Assembly: GCF_015832195.1 (NCBI RefSeq)
Contig: NC_052027.1
Location: 12,272,149-12,336,148, forward strand
Length of the DNA stretch: 64,000 nucleotides
Direction: 5' to 3'
DNA from: Motacilla alba alba
Taxonomy: Eukaryota > Chordata > Aves > Passeriformes > Motacillidae
This document shows positions 40,801 through 48,400 of this stretch, in pieces. The translations under genes and the position numbers were made by a program. Numbering within the stretch: the first letter of the stretch is position 1; every line of letters begins with the position of its first letter. The notes beneath the pieces are model-generated. The model was given only the letters and a program-made list of their open reading frames with translations, did no database searches and was not told where the DNA came from.

Positions 40801-42490
40801 AACATTTTAAGTAACTCCCAGCAATTTCAGCTAGGCACCCTGGAGTTGAATCTTTGCAACATCATTTTTGAGAAGAGTAAAACAATGTGGTAAGACCTTC
40901 ACTACAATGAATCACTCAAAAATCCTACAGCTCCAAAAGCTCTTGATGACAAAATGCCACCACTACCATTACTTAACAAAGTTTTCTTTAAACACATTCA
41001 TTAAGCTTCCTCTGATACTTCAGATCTGAGAATTACAATCCTGTCTGGGCTAAAGTCAAAATTCAGAGTAACAGAGCAGGAGCTATCTTTGTTTTGTTCA
41101 CTTAATGCACTTTAAGAAATTCTCCTGTTGTACTATGGTTTGGTTTGTTGGGTTTTGGGGGGGTTACTTTGTGAGAGGTTTGCTTTCACAGACATTTCGT
41201 TTATTCGCTTGTTTTAAAAAAATTTATCATCAGCTTTCCAATTTAATATTATTCTTTCATTCTTCTCTAATACAATTCTTTTTAAGGATAAGCTCTATGA
41301 AGGTCTTGTTCAGAAAAGCAGTAAAGGGGTGATGGCAGTTGACATTTTATTGCCAAATCTGTGTGCTACTGAATAGATAGGATTCTACAGAACATGGCCA
41401 GAAGTTCAATGCTTACAAATAGCAGCAGCCCCATTAGGGAGCTTTAAAAAGTCTTGACAAAACTGATTACAGTCTGATAATCCCCATACAGACCAGTCTC
41501 CAGAAAGATAAAGAAATGGTTCTTGACATACTATGTAATTTCAAAAGAAAAGAGATAGAGGCTGCATTTGAATTAACACAGATACAGAGCTATTGCCACA
41601 ATACAAGATCTCCTGAGCATGCATGCTGGGAAGAAGACAGCAAGAAAAACAAACCACACAAAAATGGCATCACCTCATTTCTCAGCTAGCAACTTTTTTC
41701 TGTTCTCATTTTAAAGTACCTGAAGAACTCAAAATCAGTAGCTGACACAGAAGGAAACAGTGGGTACCCTGAAAAGAATGAAGTTAGCCTGTCTCAAACC
41801 TACACTGACTACTTGATCAAGAAATTCAGGTTCATACTCCTGCCACGCTATTAGTTGAAACCTTAATGTTCAAAGGGCTTGAAAGAGAGGTAATTACAAT
41901 TGTAATAATAAAATCCAAATACAAAAAGCCCAATACAGCATTACACACATATGCTTGTGTTGCACTTTTAAAATTGCTGTAGGTCAATTTAAGTGAGGCA
42001 ACATATGAACACACAGCCCCAGCTGAGCCTCCTTTTCCAGACCTACACTTCCCCTGCACACAATAAGGGAAGAAAGTAGGCCATAGAAACAACCCAGTAA
42101 AGTCCATCTGGGGGTGTGAGGGTAGAAATAGAGTCTGTATTTTCAGCAGACATGTTTCTTGATCAGGTATCACATGGGGCCAGGGCTCACTGCCAGCACA
42201 AAGGAGGGAAGAAGTAACAAAAAAACCAAACAAGACCGTTTTCTTACAATGGGAATGCCATTTAGTTTTAAAAATGGATTGTAGTAAGATGTTCCAAATA
42301 AATATACTTGAAAAGAAACCAAAAAATGATCCATACCCTTACCTTTCCGCGTGTTCTCCGTCACATCTACACCAAACTGGATGATGTCACCTGACATAAT
42401 TTCACATGGTGGGCTTTCCTCAGATCCTCTACTCAGTCTCTGACTATTAATAAAGGTACCATTACTACTTTTAGTGTCTTGAAGATAGAA
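2943..42490 (-). CDS. SLMAP: SLMAP gene, partial: 21 coding exons (749 codons) spliced on the minus strand
   Basis: Joining 21 minus-strand exons (42343-42490, 36175-36247, 35342-35378, 33877-33939, 32770-32865, 32423-32494, 31602-31742, 30847-30984, 29418-29586, 29282-29332, 28739-28789, 25091-25153, 19446-19502, 15976-16059, 15637-15696, 10822-10944, 10166-10240, 5910-6230, 4974-5091, 4489-4660, 2943-3077) gives 2,247 nt with no stop. Every border has AG/GT and every phase matches its neighbour. The product starts with the end of an FHA domain ([11 protein letters not shown]) and continues as heptad-rich coiled coil ending in EKGNN, as in mammalian SLMAP recalled from memory. The family protein is a tail-anchored adaptor of ER/sarcoplasmic, nuclear-envelope and centrosomal membranes. 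It is a STRIPAK subunit whose FHA domain binds phosphorylated MST1/2 and so restrains Hippo signalling. The N-terminal FHA half and the C-terminal membrane anchor are outside the window. Confidence 0.96.
3078..4488 (-). other. SLMAP intron w20-w21
   Basis: AT-rich unique-looking sequence with no coding segment or repeat I can name. The next intron (4661-4973, 313 bp) is also featureless apart from a short CCA run. Confidence 0.85.
4489..4660 (-). CDS. SLMAP: SLMAP exon w20: distal coiled coil
   Basis: 172 nt, phase 2 to 0, reading [20 protein letters not shown] and then [14 protein letters not shown], ending AKDFQKE. Acceptor TTGTTTTTCAG, donor GAG|GTAACA. The SRKELENQ core matches SLMAP closely. 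Confidence 0.96.
4974..5091 (-). CDS. SLMAP: SLMAP exon w19: distal coiled coil
   Basis: 118 nt, phase 1 to 2, from [20 protein letters not shown] to ERQEKELS. Acceptor TTCATTGCAG, donor TCTAG|GTAGGG. It is the first non-symmetric exon after nine 1-1 exons, so from here on skipping a single exon would break the frame. Confidence 0.95.
5092..5909 (-). other. SLMAP intron w18-w19
   Basis: Contains a small interrupted (CA)n/(GT)n microsatellite at about 5758-5802. Nothing else is recognised. Confidence 0.85.
5758..5802. repeat. Interrupted CA/TG microsatellite
   Basis: ACACACATAC-type run, then GTGTGTG, then a second ACACACACAC run. The two halves are complementary, so a short hairpin is possible. 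Confidence 0.7.
5910..6230 (-). CDS. SLMAP: SLMAP exon w18: largest visible exon, distal coiled coil
   Basis: 321 nt, phase 1-1, 107 codons. It begins [20 protein letters not shown], contains [20 protein letters not shown] and ends [16 protein letters not shown]. Acceptor CTGCTTTCCAG, donor AAAG|GTACTT, again a GTAC type. Its first third differs noticeably from the mammalian sequence I recall, while the ERDTDI and CQQCE parts are conserved. That fits a fast-drifting rod with fixed landmarks. Confidence 0.96.
6231..10165 (-). other. SLMAP intron w17-w18
   Basis: 3.9 kb of intron with no coding exon seen. It holds a 9-bp perfect stem-loop (6844-6865) and a TA microsatellite (about 7769-7832). 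The rest is unremarkable. Confidence 0.85.
7769..7832. repeat. GT/AT dinucleotide microsatellite
   Basis: A GTGTG start passes into two uninterrupted TA runs separated by CAAATAAA. Such runs vary in length and can extrude cruciforms. Confidence 0.85.
10166..10240 (-). CDS. SLMAP: SLMAP exon w17: distal coiled coil
   Basis: 75 nt, phase 1-1, beginning [20 protein letters not shown] and ending INALQ. Acceptor TTATTTGTAG, donor CAAG|GTAAGG. It is a classic heptad sequence. Confidence 0.95.
10241..10821 (-). other. SLMAP intron w16-w17
   Basis: 581 bp of AT-rich intron. Nothing recognised. Confidence 0.85.
10822..10944 (-). CDS. SLMAP: SLMAP exon w16: distal coiled coil
   Basis: 123 nt, phase 1-1, starting [20 protein letters not shown] and ending SKQKCFELQ. 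Acceptor TTTTATCAG, donor CAAG|GTGAGA. It opens the second coiled-coil block of the protein, matching the LQGAQSE-EAKQEIQ segment of SLMAP. Confidence 0.95.
10945..15636 (-). other. SLMAP intron w15-w16
   Basis: 4.7 kb, AT-rich. No repeats or exons recognised by eye. Several short open frames (such as 14742-15092) have no family resemblance. Confidence 0.8.
15637..15696 (-). CDS. SLMAP: SLMAP exon w15: linker with internal Met
   Basis: 60 nt, phase 1-1, encoding a split Asp then [19 protein letters not shown]. Acceptor TTTCTTTTTAG, donor AAAG|GTAAAC. The Met (AQ-M-DDQ) is the first in-frame ATG after exon w9 and would start a product of about 330 residues within the window. Its context has C at -3 and G at +4, so it is of moderate strength. 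Confidence 0.94.
15976..16059 (-). CDS. SLMAP: SLMAP exon w14: Ser/Asp-rich linker exon
   Basis: 84 nt, phase 1-1, encoding a split Glu, then [20 protein letters not shown] and KSSDDTT. Acceptor TCTCTTGCAG, donor ACAG|GTAAGA. It is a hydrophilic, phosphorylatable linker (LSPSKEKSS) rather than coiled coil, and matches the SLMAP linker. Confidence 0.94.
16060..19445 (-). other. SLMAP intron w13-w14
   Basis: 3.4 kb. A G-run/T-run patch occurs at about 16693-16744, ending in a plus-strand TTTCCCCCCAG that imitates a splice acceptor in the antisense direction. Nothing else is seen. Confidence 0.8.
19446..19502 (-). CDS. SLMAP: SLMAP exon w13: cassette exon
   Basis: 57 nt, phase 1-1, encoding a split Asn then [18 protein letters not shown]. 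Acceptor GTTTGGCAG has purines close to the AG, and donor AAAG|GTTAGA is weak. The mammalian peptide, as I recall it, is one residue longer (an Ala before VEE). Poor splice sites at both ends and isolation in long introns point to regulated inclusion. Confidence 0.9.
19503..25090 (-). other. SLMAP intron w12-w13
   Basis: 5.6 kb, the longest fully visible intron apart from the 6.1 kb one. No coding exon or named repeat was seen. A modestly GC-richer patch lies at about 21720-21810. Confidence 0.8.
25091..25153 (-). CDS. SLMAP: SLMAP exon w12: Cys-containing cassette exon
   Basis: 63 nt, phase 1-1, encoding a split Glu then [20 protein letters not shown]. Acceptor TTTCTCTACTAG, donor CAGA|GTGAGT. 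The segment is neither coiled coil nor acidic. It has two cysteines and an aromatic/His stretch, and matches the [14 protein letters not shown] insert of long mammalian SLMAP forms. It lies alone between introns of 3.6 and 5.6 kb. Confidence 0.93.
26071..26135. repeat. 36-bp tandem duplication
   Basis: ACAACTTAG and the following CTACACAACTTTTATCAG occur twice, starting at 26071 and 26107. One T/C difference separates the aligned parts, so it is a recent local duplication. Confidence 0.8.
26521..26702. repeat. A/C low-complexity tract
   Basis: About 180 bases made almost only of A and C on the plus strand, with AACAAACAAACA and ACCAACCAACC sub-runs. The transcribed RNA of SLMAP would therefore carry a long U/G tract. 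Open frames across it reflect the lack of T and G and are not genes. Confidence 0.85.
28739..28789 (-). CDS. SLMAP: SLMAP exon w11: 51-nt cassette-type exon
   Basis: 51 nt, phase 1-1, encoding [16 protein letters not shown] after a split Gly. Acceptor TTAATCCTAG has a weak pyrimidine tract and donor AAAG|GTAGTG is non-consensus. The peptide breaks the coiled coil (Pro, Gly, Asn). The weak sites suggest optional inclusion. This segment matches an alternatively included SLMAP peptide as I recall it. Confidence 0.92.
28990..29260 (-). promoter_or_regulatory. Small intragenic CpG-rich block, possible internal SLMAP promoter
   Basis: By eye about two dozen CpG dinucleotides occur in roughly 270 bp, whereas adjoining introns have almost none. 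It starts just past the donor of w10 and ends 200 bp before w11, so minus-strand transcription from here would feed exons w11 onward. A possible donor GCG|GTAATA lies at 28990-28991. The block also contains a good CTCF-type motif. Short SLMAP proteins from internal starts are known in mammals, and assigning them to this block is inference. It could instead be an enhancer or insulator. Confidence 0.5.
29109..29127 (-). promoter_or_regulatory. CTCF-like motif in the 29 kb CpG block
   Basis: The minus strand reads GGGCCGGCAGAGGGCGCTG, which fits the CCNSYAGRGGGCRC core of the vertebrate CTCF consensus at nearly all positions. Occupancy cannot be judged from sequence. Confidence 0.55.
29282..29332 (-). 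CDS. SLMAP: SLMAP exon w10: 51-nt cassette-type exon
   Basis: 51 nt, phase 1-1, encoding [17 protein letters not shown]. Acceptor CTGTTTACAG, donor TTAG|GTAGGT. It sits between a minimal 85-bp intron and a CpG-rich block that begins a few tens of bases past its donor. Confidence 0.94.
29418..29586 (-). CDS. SLMAP: SLMAP exon w9: coiled coil
   Basis: 169 nt, phase 0 to 1, residues 257-312, from [13 protein letters not shown] to [12 protein letters not shown]. Acceptor CGGAGCAG has a poor pyrimidine tract and donor AAG|GTTAGT has T at +3. The following intron is only 85 bp. This exon changes the reading-frame class from 0-0 to the phase-1 series. Confidence 0.95.
29587..30846 (-). other. SLMAP intron w8-w9
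   Basis: 1.26 kb of AT-rich intron with no recognised element. Confidence 0.85.
30847..30984 (-). CDS. SLMAP: SLMAP exon w8: coiled coil
   Basis: 138 nt, phase 0-0, residues 211-256, from [20 protein letters not shown] to KDLSDKLK. Acceptor GTCTTACAG, donor AAG|GTAATG. It is the last of five consecutive 0-0 exons. Confidence 0.96.
30985..31601 (-). other. SLMAP intron w7-w8
   Basis: 617 bp, nothing recognised. Confidence 0.85.
31602..31742 (-). CDS. SLMAP: SLMAP exon w7: coiled coil
   Basis: 141 nt, phase 0-0, residues 164-210, from [20 protein letters not shown] to RKLSEVE. Acceptor TATGTGCAG, donor GAG|GTACTG, which departs from the usual GTRAGT at the third position. The charged heptad sequence continues the rod. 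Confidence 0.96.
31743..32422 (-). other. SLMAP intron w6-w7
   Basis: 680 bp, nothing recognised. Confidence 0.85.
32423..32494 (-). CDS. SLMAP: SLMAP exon w6: coiled coil
   Basis: 72 nt, phase 0-0, residues 140-163, beginning [20 protein letters not shown] and ending ACSK. Acceptor TTCTTCTAG, donor AAG|GTAAGT. It is a symmetric exon separated from w5 by only 275 bp of intron. Confidence 0.96.
32770..32865 (-). CDS. SLMAP: SLMAP exon w5: coiled coil
   Basis: 96 nt, phase 0-0, residues 108-139, starting [20 protein letters not shown] and ending EASDTSWQ. Acceptor CTTCACAG, donor CAG|GTATCT. Leucines are heptad-spaced ([13 protein letters not shown]), as expected for a parallel coiled coil. 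The sequence is nearly identical to what I recall of mammalian SLMAP, which implies strong constraint. Confidence 0.96.
32866..33876 (-). other. SLMAP intron w4-w5
   Basis: 1.0 kb, nothing recognised apart from short A/T homopolymers near 33552-33582. Confidence 0.85.
33877..33939 (-). CDS. SLMAP: SLMAP exon w4: start of the coiled coil
   Basis: 63 nt, phase 0 to 0, residues 87-107, [20 protein letters not shown] then Q. The acceptor is CTTTTTCAG and the donor CAA|GTAAGT. It contains an in-frame Met (PSMYSQ) with A at -3. Exons w4 to w8 are all symmetric 0-0, so any of them could be skipped without a frameshift. This N-terminal coiled-coil region is known in the family to contribute to self-association and centrosomal targeting. 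Confidence 0.95.
33940..35341 (-). other. SLMAP intron w3-w4
   Basis: 1.4 kb. A plus-strand open frame of 136 codons (34910-35320) ends just before w3. It has no protein resemblance and is considered chance. Confidence 0.82.
35342..35378 (-). CDS. SLMAP: SLMAP exon w3: 37-nt linker micro-exon
   Basis: Only 37 nt, phase 2 to 0, encoding the end of Asp74 and then [12 protein letters not shown]. It follows an almost pure T tract acceptor and has donor AAG|GTAATT. The proline-rich peptide separates the FHA domain from the coiled coil. The segment matches the SLMAP linker. It is too short to be found without the flanking exons, but the phases on both sides demand it. Confidence 0.93.
35379..36174 (-). 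other. SLMAP intron w2-w3
   Basis: 796 bp, nothing recognised. Confidence 0.85.
36175..36247 (-). CDS. SLMAP: SLMAP exon w2: end of FHA fold, internal Met
   Basis: 73 nt, phase 1 to 2, completing residue 50 and ending inside residue 74. It encodes [19 protein letters not shown] and then RLRS. The acceptor is TTTCTTTTCAG and the donor GA|GTAAGA. It finishes the FHA beta sandwich and begins the linker to the coiled coil. The in-frame ATG at 36195-36197 (PDG-Met-EAR) has G at -3 and G at +4. It is therefore a good start codon for any transcript that begins in the 36-42 kb intron and lacks exon w1. Confidence 0.95.
38281..38440 (-). promoter_or_regulatory. Intragenic CpG island, candidate internal SLMAP promoter and first exon
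   Basis: The sequence changes abruptly from AT-rich intron to very CpG-dense DNA. On the minus strand three overlapping Sp1 boxes (GGGGCGGGGCGGGG, 38393-38406) are followed 110-125 bases downstream by a consensus splice donor, CCGGAG|GTGAGTGG, with the exon end at 38281. An ATG at 38332-38334 opens 18 codons ([18 protein letters not shown]) up to that donor in phase 0. Spliced to w2 (phase 1) it would soon stop, and the strong Met in w2 could then be used. Spliced to w4 (phase 0) it would be in frame. Promoter use is inference from sequence. Confidence 0.55.
38344..38362 (+). promoter_or_regulatory. CTCF-like motif in the 38 kb CpG island
   Basis: The plus strand carries CCGCCAGGGGGCGGC inside the island, a close match to the CCNSYAGRGGGCR CTCF core. 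GC-rich islands produce such matches easily, so confidence is moderate. Confidence 0.45.
38430..39105. repeat. Minisatellite, about 16 copies of a 40/43-bp GC-rich unit
   Basis: Units starting CAGCCGCCCCACAGCCACGG repeat at 38430, 38469, 38509, 38549, 38589, 38632, 38675, 38715, 38758, 38801, 38844, 38887, 38929, 38990, 39029 and 39068. Two length classes differ by the ending GCCAGAA (40 bp) or GCCAAACAAA (43 bp). The unit from 38929 carries an extra internal duplication, and the last copies decay. Each unit has about three CpGs. It adjoins the CpG island on its upstream side in the gene's direction. Open frames on both strands (up to about 355 codons) arise because the unit lacks stop codons. 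Confidence 0.95.
39360..39388. other. GC-rich inverted repeat
   Basis: CCCCGAGG at 39360-39367 pairs with CCTCGGGG at 39381-39388 around a 13-nt loop, in a small GC-rich patch about 250 bp beyond the minisatellite. Role unknown. Confidence 0.6.
40425..40462. other. 14-bp perfect inverted repeat (stem-loop)
   Basis: CATTACACAAATGC at 40425-40438 is the exact reverse complement of GCATTTGTGTAATG at 40449-40462, with a 10-nt loop. In SLMAP pre-mRNA it would form a stable hairpin. It has no recognised family and could be a remnant of a small inverted-repeat element. Confidence 0.8.
42343..42490 (-). CDS. SLMAP: SLMAP exon w1: C-terminal half of the FHA domain
   Basis: 148 nt, phase 0 to 1, residues 1-49. 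Acceptor TTTATTTGCAG, donor AAAG|GTAAGG. It encodes [15 protein letters not shown] and ends [16 protein letters not shown] is the conserved FHA loop and strand, whose Asn and Thr help shape the phosphopeptide pocket, and GDIIQFG is the next conserved FHA strand. The arginine and RNHA-type residues that contact phosphothreonine lie on upstream exons, which I did not find up to base 64000. Without this exon SLMAP would lose MST1/2 recognition. Confidence 0.97.
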
Positions 42491-45400
42491 CTGCAAATAA
42501 ACAAACAAAAACAACAATAAGATATTTAGGAAAAGTAAGACAAGAAATACAAGCACAAGTAAAATTTTATTTATATAAAATTTATTTCTAGAAGATAACA
42601 AATGTATCAAACTCCAAACACCCTCATCAGGATGCAACATCTTCCCATCATCAAGAAGTATTTGTATTTGATTTTGAGCTCACATATGATTGAACTCTAG
42701 TGCATACACTATGCGAATAACTGCTACAAAGCGTGCCTGAACTACCGCCTGCAACAGAGGATCACACGTCATTAGCAGCAACACCTTTTGCCACATACAT
42801 ACAACAATTCATATTTAACACACAAAAATTCTAACTGCTCACACATTCAAGGTAACAGTATTGCATGACAATCATGCTGCAGGGAAGGCTACTGAAGGAA
42901 AACCTCTGGCAAAAGAGAATTCAGGGACTGCAATAAAAGACCATGGTGAAACCTAAAGAAAACCAACAGGATGCTCTTACTTCTCAGCAATACTAGTTCA
43001 CATCATTAACTAAATTTCAAGAACTTTTGTAAATACCCATCTGCAGAGTTAATTAAATGTTAATAGCAACTTATTGAATCTGAAACTGCTTTTATGATGC
43101 AAGACTTGTAGTCTAAACTTATGCATCTGAGAAGAGGTTACAAATGAATCACCTAGTAGAAGACCAGAGTGACTGGCTATGACCAGTGACAGCACAAAAG
43201 AGGGGGCCAGAATGCTACTGACAGCCAGGTGTAATTACTGGAATGAGTCAATCTCACTACTTCAAGATAACAATAGCTGCTACAGGAACCTGCTGGAATG
43301 GTAGAAACCATTGGCTTCCTGCACTCAAAGAATCTCATCAAGTCCCAAAGCAGGCACAGGGCTGGGGAAAAAGACGTTGTGTTCAGAGAAATTAATGCAT
43401 TTCCATCTTTTTCTTATAAAAGCAATTTACCTTTTGTTTTTTTGCAGCATTGCCTGCAAAATTTTCTATGTTTTTAATTGCCTCTATTATTGCAGGCCTC
43501 AAAAAAACCCTGATACATAGCTCAAAACCACGGTGTCAAGGGGAAAGATGGGTTTCAAATGGAGTGAGAGTAGAGCACCAGGGCTCCTCAGATCTTGTAC
43601 TGGAAAATGACACTGAGTGCACGAGATGGATCTTATATGGCATAACCCAGTGGCTCTAAGCACAGAGCTGGAGTTCCACTGTGTCACTGGACTCACTAAT
43701 CAAGGGGAATGCCAACAGAGGAAAGCTCAGGTAGGTGTTTGAAATGAAATGCAGTACGTGAAACACTTCCCTCCCCCCAACAGATACACCTTAGATCTTC
43801 AATTGAAGGGAAACAGTAATCCATCATAAACTGATAAAGATGAAGGTAAACATAAATTATGGATAGATCAAGAAATTCTGACTGCATTCACTATATTAAT
43901 AATCAAACCCACTCTAAATAACACTCTCTGTAGTATTAAATACTATCCATTAACAAAATAGTATATCATATAGCTTTTATAAGTTATAAAGTTATGCTTA
44001 AAGGACAATCAAATTAATTAGCTTGTTAATTTAATAGTTTGAAAGTACTGAACCCTCTCATGGTTCAGTGCAGAGGTAATAATTTCTTGCTTCCTGTTTG
44101 TTTTCAATTAGCTTTCTTCTTCATTTGAAAATTCTTCTGTTATGAAAAAGTGAGTCACAGGCAAGGAGAAACAAACATGCTTCTGCTTATTTGCTCTTCC
44201 CCACCCTTTTATTCTCTGTGCATATCTGCCTTTTATCCCTCCCAATGTTTTGATTAATCATTGCCCCTTGTAGCGACATTTATACAGAATCTGCAAATGG
44301 GACTCAGACAAGACAGCACAAGGAAATACAGGACAGTGACCACAGGAAAAGAAGTGCAACAGAGCCATCAGCCATACAAAACTTGTAAAACATCAGCAGA
44401 CACAACATTCAAACTGCAAAAGTATATTTATAAACAAATGTCAACAGAAAATACACATTACATTTAATATTATGTAACTGATGTTCAGTGCATACTACTG
44501 AATCGTATTACATGAATTTTAGAAAAATGATGCTCTTCAAGTCTTTTCATCCTGTTTGTAAACACGCTTCTTCCTGTATCTAGTAGAGAAGCAATACCAG
44601 CCACATGTTAGTAGCTGATGTCTAAGGAAGGGAAAACATACTGCCTTCAAATCTTGCTATTAAGGATTCAGTTATCTTTAATGTAGCCATTCCTGAGGAG
44701 CCCACTGAGCCAGTCCCTTTCAGGCAGCAAATTCAAATGTTACTTCCATGCTGGTTTTCACTAGTTCAAATGATCTTTCTCAAAGGTCAATCCCTTTTGC
44801 TGAATTACTAAAGCTATCTTCAGGGAAAAAAATCAAGTGCAAGCCCTGAAACAAATGTGTCTATACATTAACTAGTACCTGTGGCAGCATACTGGTTTTT
44901 ATGTACTATTTAACTATGCGGTAAGCACAGTGGGTTCTCAGATTCCCAAACCAACACCTTTTGCACAGCAGCTGTGTAACACAGCACCTCCTGTGAAGCC
45001 AGCACCACTTGTCCTCCCCGCTCCCAGCACAGCCTGAGCTCAGGCAGCAGTGCCAGCTCACAGAGCGGCGATGCCTCCTGCCCTTCCCAGCTCTCGCTGC
45101 CGAGCTGTGCCACCACCTTAACACCTGGACTGGCTCAGGCACTTGTTTAGTCACTGCAAACCAGTTTCGAGCTGATGCAAGGTAAACTAATGGCAGCACA
45201 TACTGGCCTAATTACACTTGCTTTTATAATTCACTCTCCAGAGCAAAGTCCCAGCCCTTTTGTACCACATATTAACAACAAGTCCAATGTAGAGCAGAGA
45301 TGGCAGCTCATGCACATTCAAAACAACTCAGCTTTTGAGGACTGTTAAAGTATTAGCACATCCTTAATTCAAGGGACAGCTGTACATATTGTGCGAGTCC

Positions 45401-48400
45401 CAGTTTCCCCTCCTTTCTTAAAAAATACAAGGTAACACACAAAGATTTCAAGAAACTTACACTCCATTTTCATAACATCTCAGACCAAAAAAAAAATACT
45501 AGCCTGTCTTTCTTCTTCAGTAATTTATTGTTTATATGCCCTCTCACCCACAAGCCATTAATAAGATCAATTAGCTGCAGACACCTTACCAGGCTGCTTC
45601 CACAAAATTTGCAAAGATTTTATTCTAAAGTAAAACTTGCAGTTCATCAGTACACACAAACTTCTCCAGTACAGTCCACCTTCCTTAGAAATTATATTAT
45701 GGAAGTTTCAAAAAACTACAGATTTTTGTTTCCTTGTTTTGCAAGGAATTTTGTACTTATTTCACAAATTTAATATTTATAGTATTTCAAGTTCCTCTTC
45801 AGTTTTGCAAATGGAACAAATGTACCTCCTTGCTCTGACCTATGGTACATAAAAATCACATTCCTCCTTCTAGGTCAATGACTCAGAAGAGCATCAACAA
45901 CCTGCTAAATCAGTTCATGTCTTATTTTCATGTAGTTAGATACCACTATGATTTTTCCCCTTTAACAAATTGCTAGTATTTTCTGATTAGTGAAATAGAA
46001 TTTTCTTCTGTAGTGATCCCAAACCATAATACAGCAAATCTAAGCACATAAAATATCTTAATTCTAACTGATATTAGGAAGTTGCAAATTGCTATGCTCC
46101 ATGAGGACAGATGTTAACCTAACTTATGAAATGTAGGCTGTTTTATTCAGAGTAATAAAACCAAGTAGCAATAACAAACCCATTCTGTTTAATGGTCACT
46201 ATTGCAACATCTTCCAGGAGGCAGGCTGAAGAGAGCTCCTTCATTAGCCTAACAAGTGAGAAAGCCATGATATGTTTTCTTTCCCAAGCCATATACAGAC
46301 CTGATACAGGATGAGACACTTCTGAAGGATCTCAAGAGAAGACAAAATATGAGCTCAGAGATGTATAGAAAATCTTGAAAGTAGCACACTTCTTCAGTGA
46401 TTTGATTATCTGGATTTAATTACAGTAGAACTACAGGAAGAAACAACTGATCAGCATTTTAATACTTCTAATATTTGTTATTACTATGTACAGCCATCAT
46501 TTGCCATTTTAATAGCACATTACTGCTACTCCATCTAACCCAGCTTGAAACTGCTGTTCATGGCAATTATTCTGAGAACTACAGTGAGGAGAATTGCTGG
46601 AAAACGGAGGCAGTTTGTCCACAGAGATGTGAGATTCAGTATGTGAAGAGGAACAACTTCTACATCCAAAAATGCAGGAAGAAGAAGAAACCATTGCATA
46701 TAATTAAACCTATCTCAGCCTCTTTCCATAGCTGAATTAATAATTAAATAATAAGTACCAAAATGTAGGCTACTGCCTTTTACACAAAGTCAAAAAGTAA
46801 TATATTTTATGTACTAAATAAATTCTCACTGCCTTAAAAACTAATGTAGAAAAAGAACCCAAATTTCAGCATCTCCTAGTTTACCATTCTTTTTCTCACC
46901 TCTTATTTTCTCTGTGAAAGAAGAACACACAACTCCCATGAGCTTCAGGGTCCTGTTATACCTTTGTGGCTTTAGCTTGAACCAGAAAGATTTAAATTAT
47001 TTTGTCAAATTATGAACTATAACCCATAAGGAGTTGGCAGCTTCATTTTTGCCATGGTTACCACCACAAAGGGGCAGCAAGGCTATTAGCCAGAGAAGTT
47101 TTACCATAAAATGCTGCAGTTAATGATGAAAGATTTTTCCCTGACTCACACTAAATAATCATTGAACAATTAATGCAGGCATTATAAATGTACCCCCTGA
47201 GTACTAAAGCTAATACTCAGAAGCAGGAAGTAAACAGGGATCTAGAAATTGGAATACTTGCCCTGGAGTGATACTTCACTAAGCAGTAATGTAACTGAGT
47301 TCATTTACTCCTTCCACGCTGAGAATTCTACCAGGAAACTAAATACACTGTGCACAAGTCCAGCTGTGCAAAGCCAGAGACTTTAAAACAATACAAACCT
47401 CCATGGCCAACGTTTGCCACACTGTGGTTAGAAATTTTTTTCTCTCATATTGTTGTAAGAGTGTTTTATCTTATTTGAAGTCTTAACACTGACAATTTTC
47501 TCATTTTGGAAGCAGCACTCTGCTAGCAGAGTACACGGTGCAAACCATACTGAATTCCAGGTCAGTCCTTTGGCTGTAAGATTGAGAAGTCCAAATGCTA
47601 AATTACCTCCAGATCCAATTGATTTGAGTTCCTCATTCTGGTCTGCTTAGACAGATCCCAAATTCCTTTCCTCTCACTTGCCTAACTCCACCCGTCTATC
47701 AAGGAAGCAAAAGTATTTGTCTCCATAAGCGAGAGTAGAGTAATTCACAGGGTGGGGTACATCAAGCAAAATTGCTTTTCTATTTGGTTTTCCATTTCTT
47801 AAACACATAGATCTAATGGCTCTTTGCTTACTAAACCCCAGCTCCTTCAACTCAGAAACAAAACTAGTGCATTAACTTTTGAGTTATTATGAAAACTCCT
47901 TTTAAAAATTATTCTAACTACCCCAGGCAGGCACCCACTATGAAACTAAAAGCAAACAGCTGTGAAGAAAGGGATTTTCCAGCCAGATTGAACAGCGTGA
48001 AGGAGTGGCAGTTGGCTTTTCAGGGACTGAAAGTATTGGGCTTCTCAAGTGAAGCAAAACTTGCTAGTAGTTTTCAGTAACTTTTCTAAAAAAATAAACT
48101 TTACCACTTTTTCTATCAGTAATAAAAGAAAACAAAAAGGATAAAAAAATTGACATGCTTTGATATCGCATGGGACAAAAAAGAGTCACTGTGTTTTTAA
48201 CTCAAAGTGTGAGCCTAATGTAAATCCAGATACACTGATGAGAAAAGGTTCAAATCTTCAGCTATTCCCAGGAATCCAATGCTATCCTTCCAAACTTGGC
48301 AGTAGTTCAAAGGAGTAGAGGGGAAAGGACAGCAGGGAATATGCTCTTCTGCTAACCAAGTTGTTCCTTAGTCCGTTTGCACCCTGAAGTTTTGTTGTCT

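Larger units (their letters stand above)
36248..42342 (-). other. SLMAP intron w1-w2 with internal CpG island and minisatellite
   Basis: A 6.1 kb intron that separates the FHA exon from everything downstream. It contains a CpG island with promoter-like elements at 38281-38440, a 40/43-bp minisatellite at 38430-39105, a GC-rich hairpin at 39360-39388 and a 14-bp perfect inverted repeat at 40425-40462. The rest is AT-rich and unremarkable. Confidence 0.85.

Noticed and set aside
44047..44069. Stem-loop ACTGAACC/GGTTCAGT with 7-nt loop
   Set aside because: Eight base pairs only and no supporting context. Not counted as a structured RNA.
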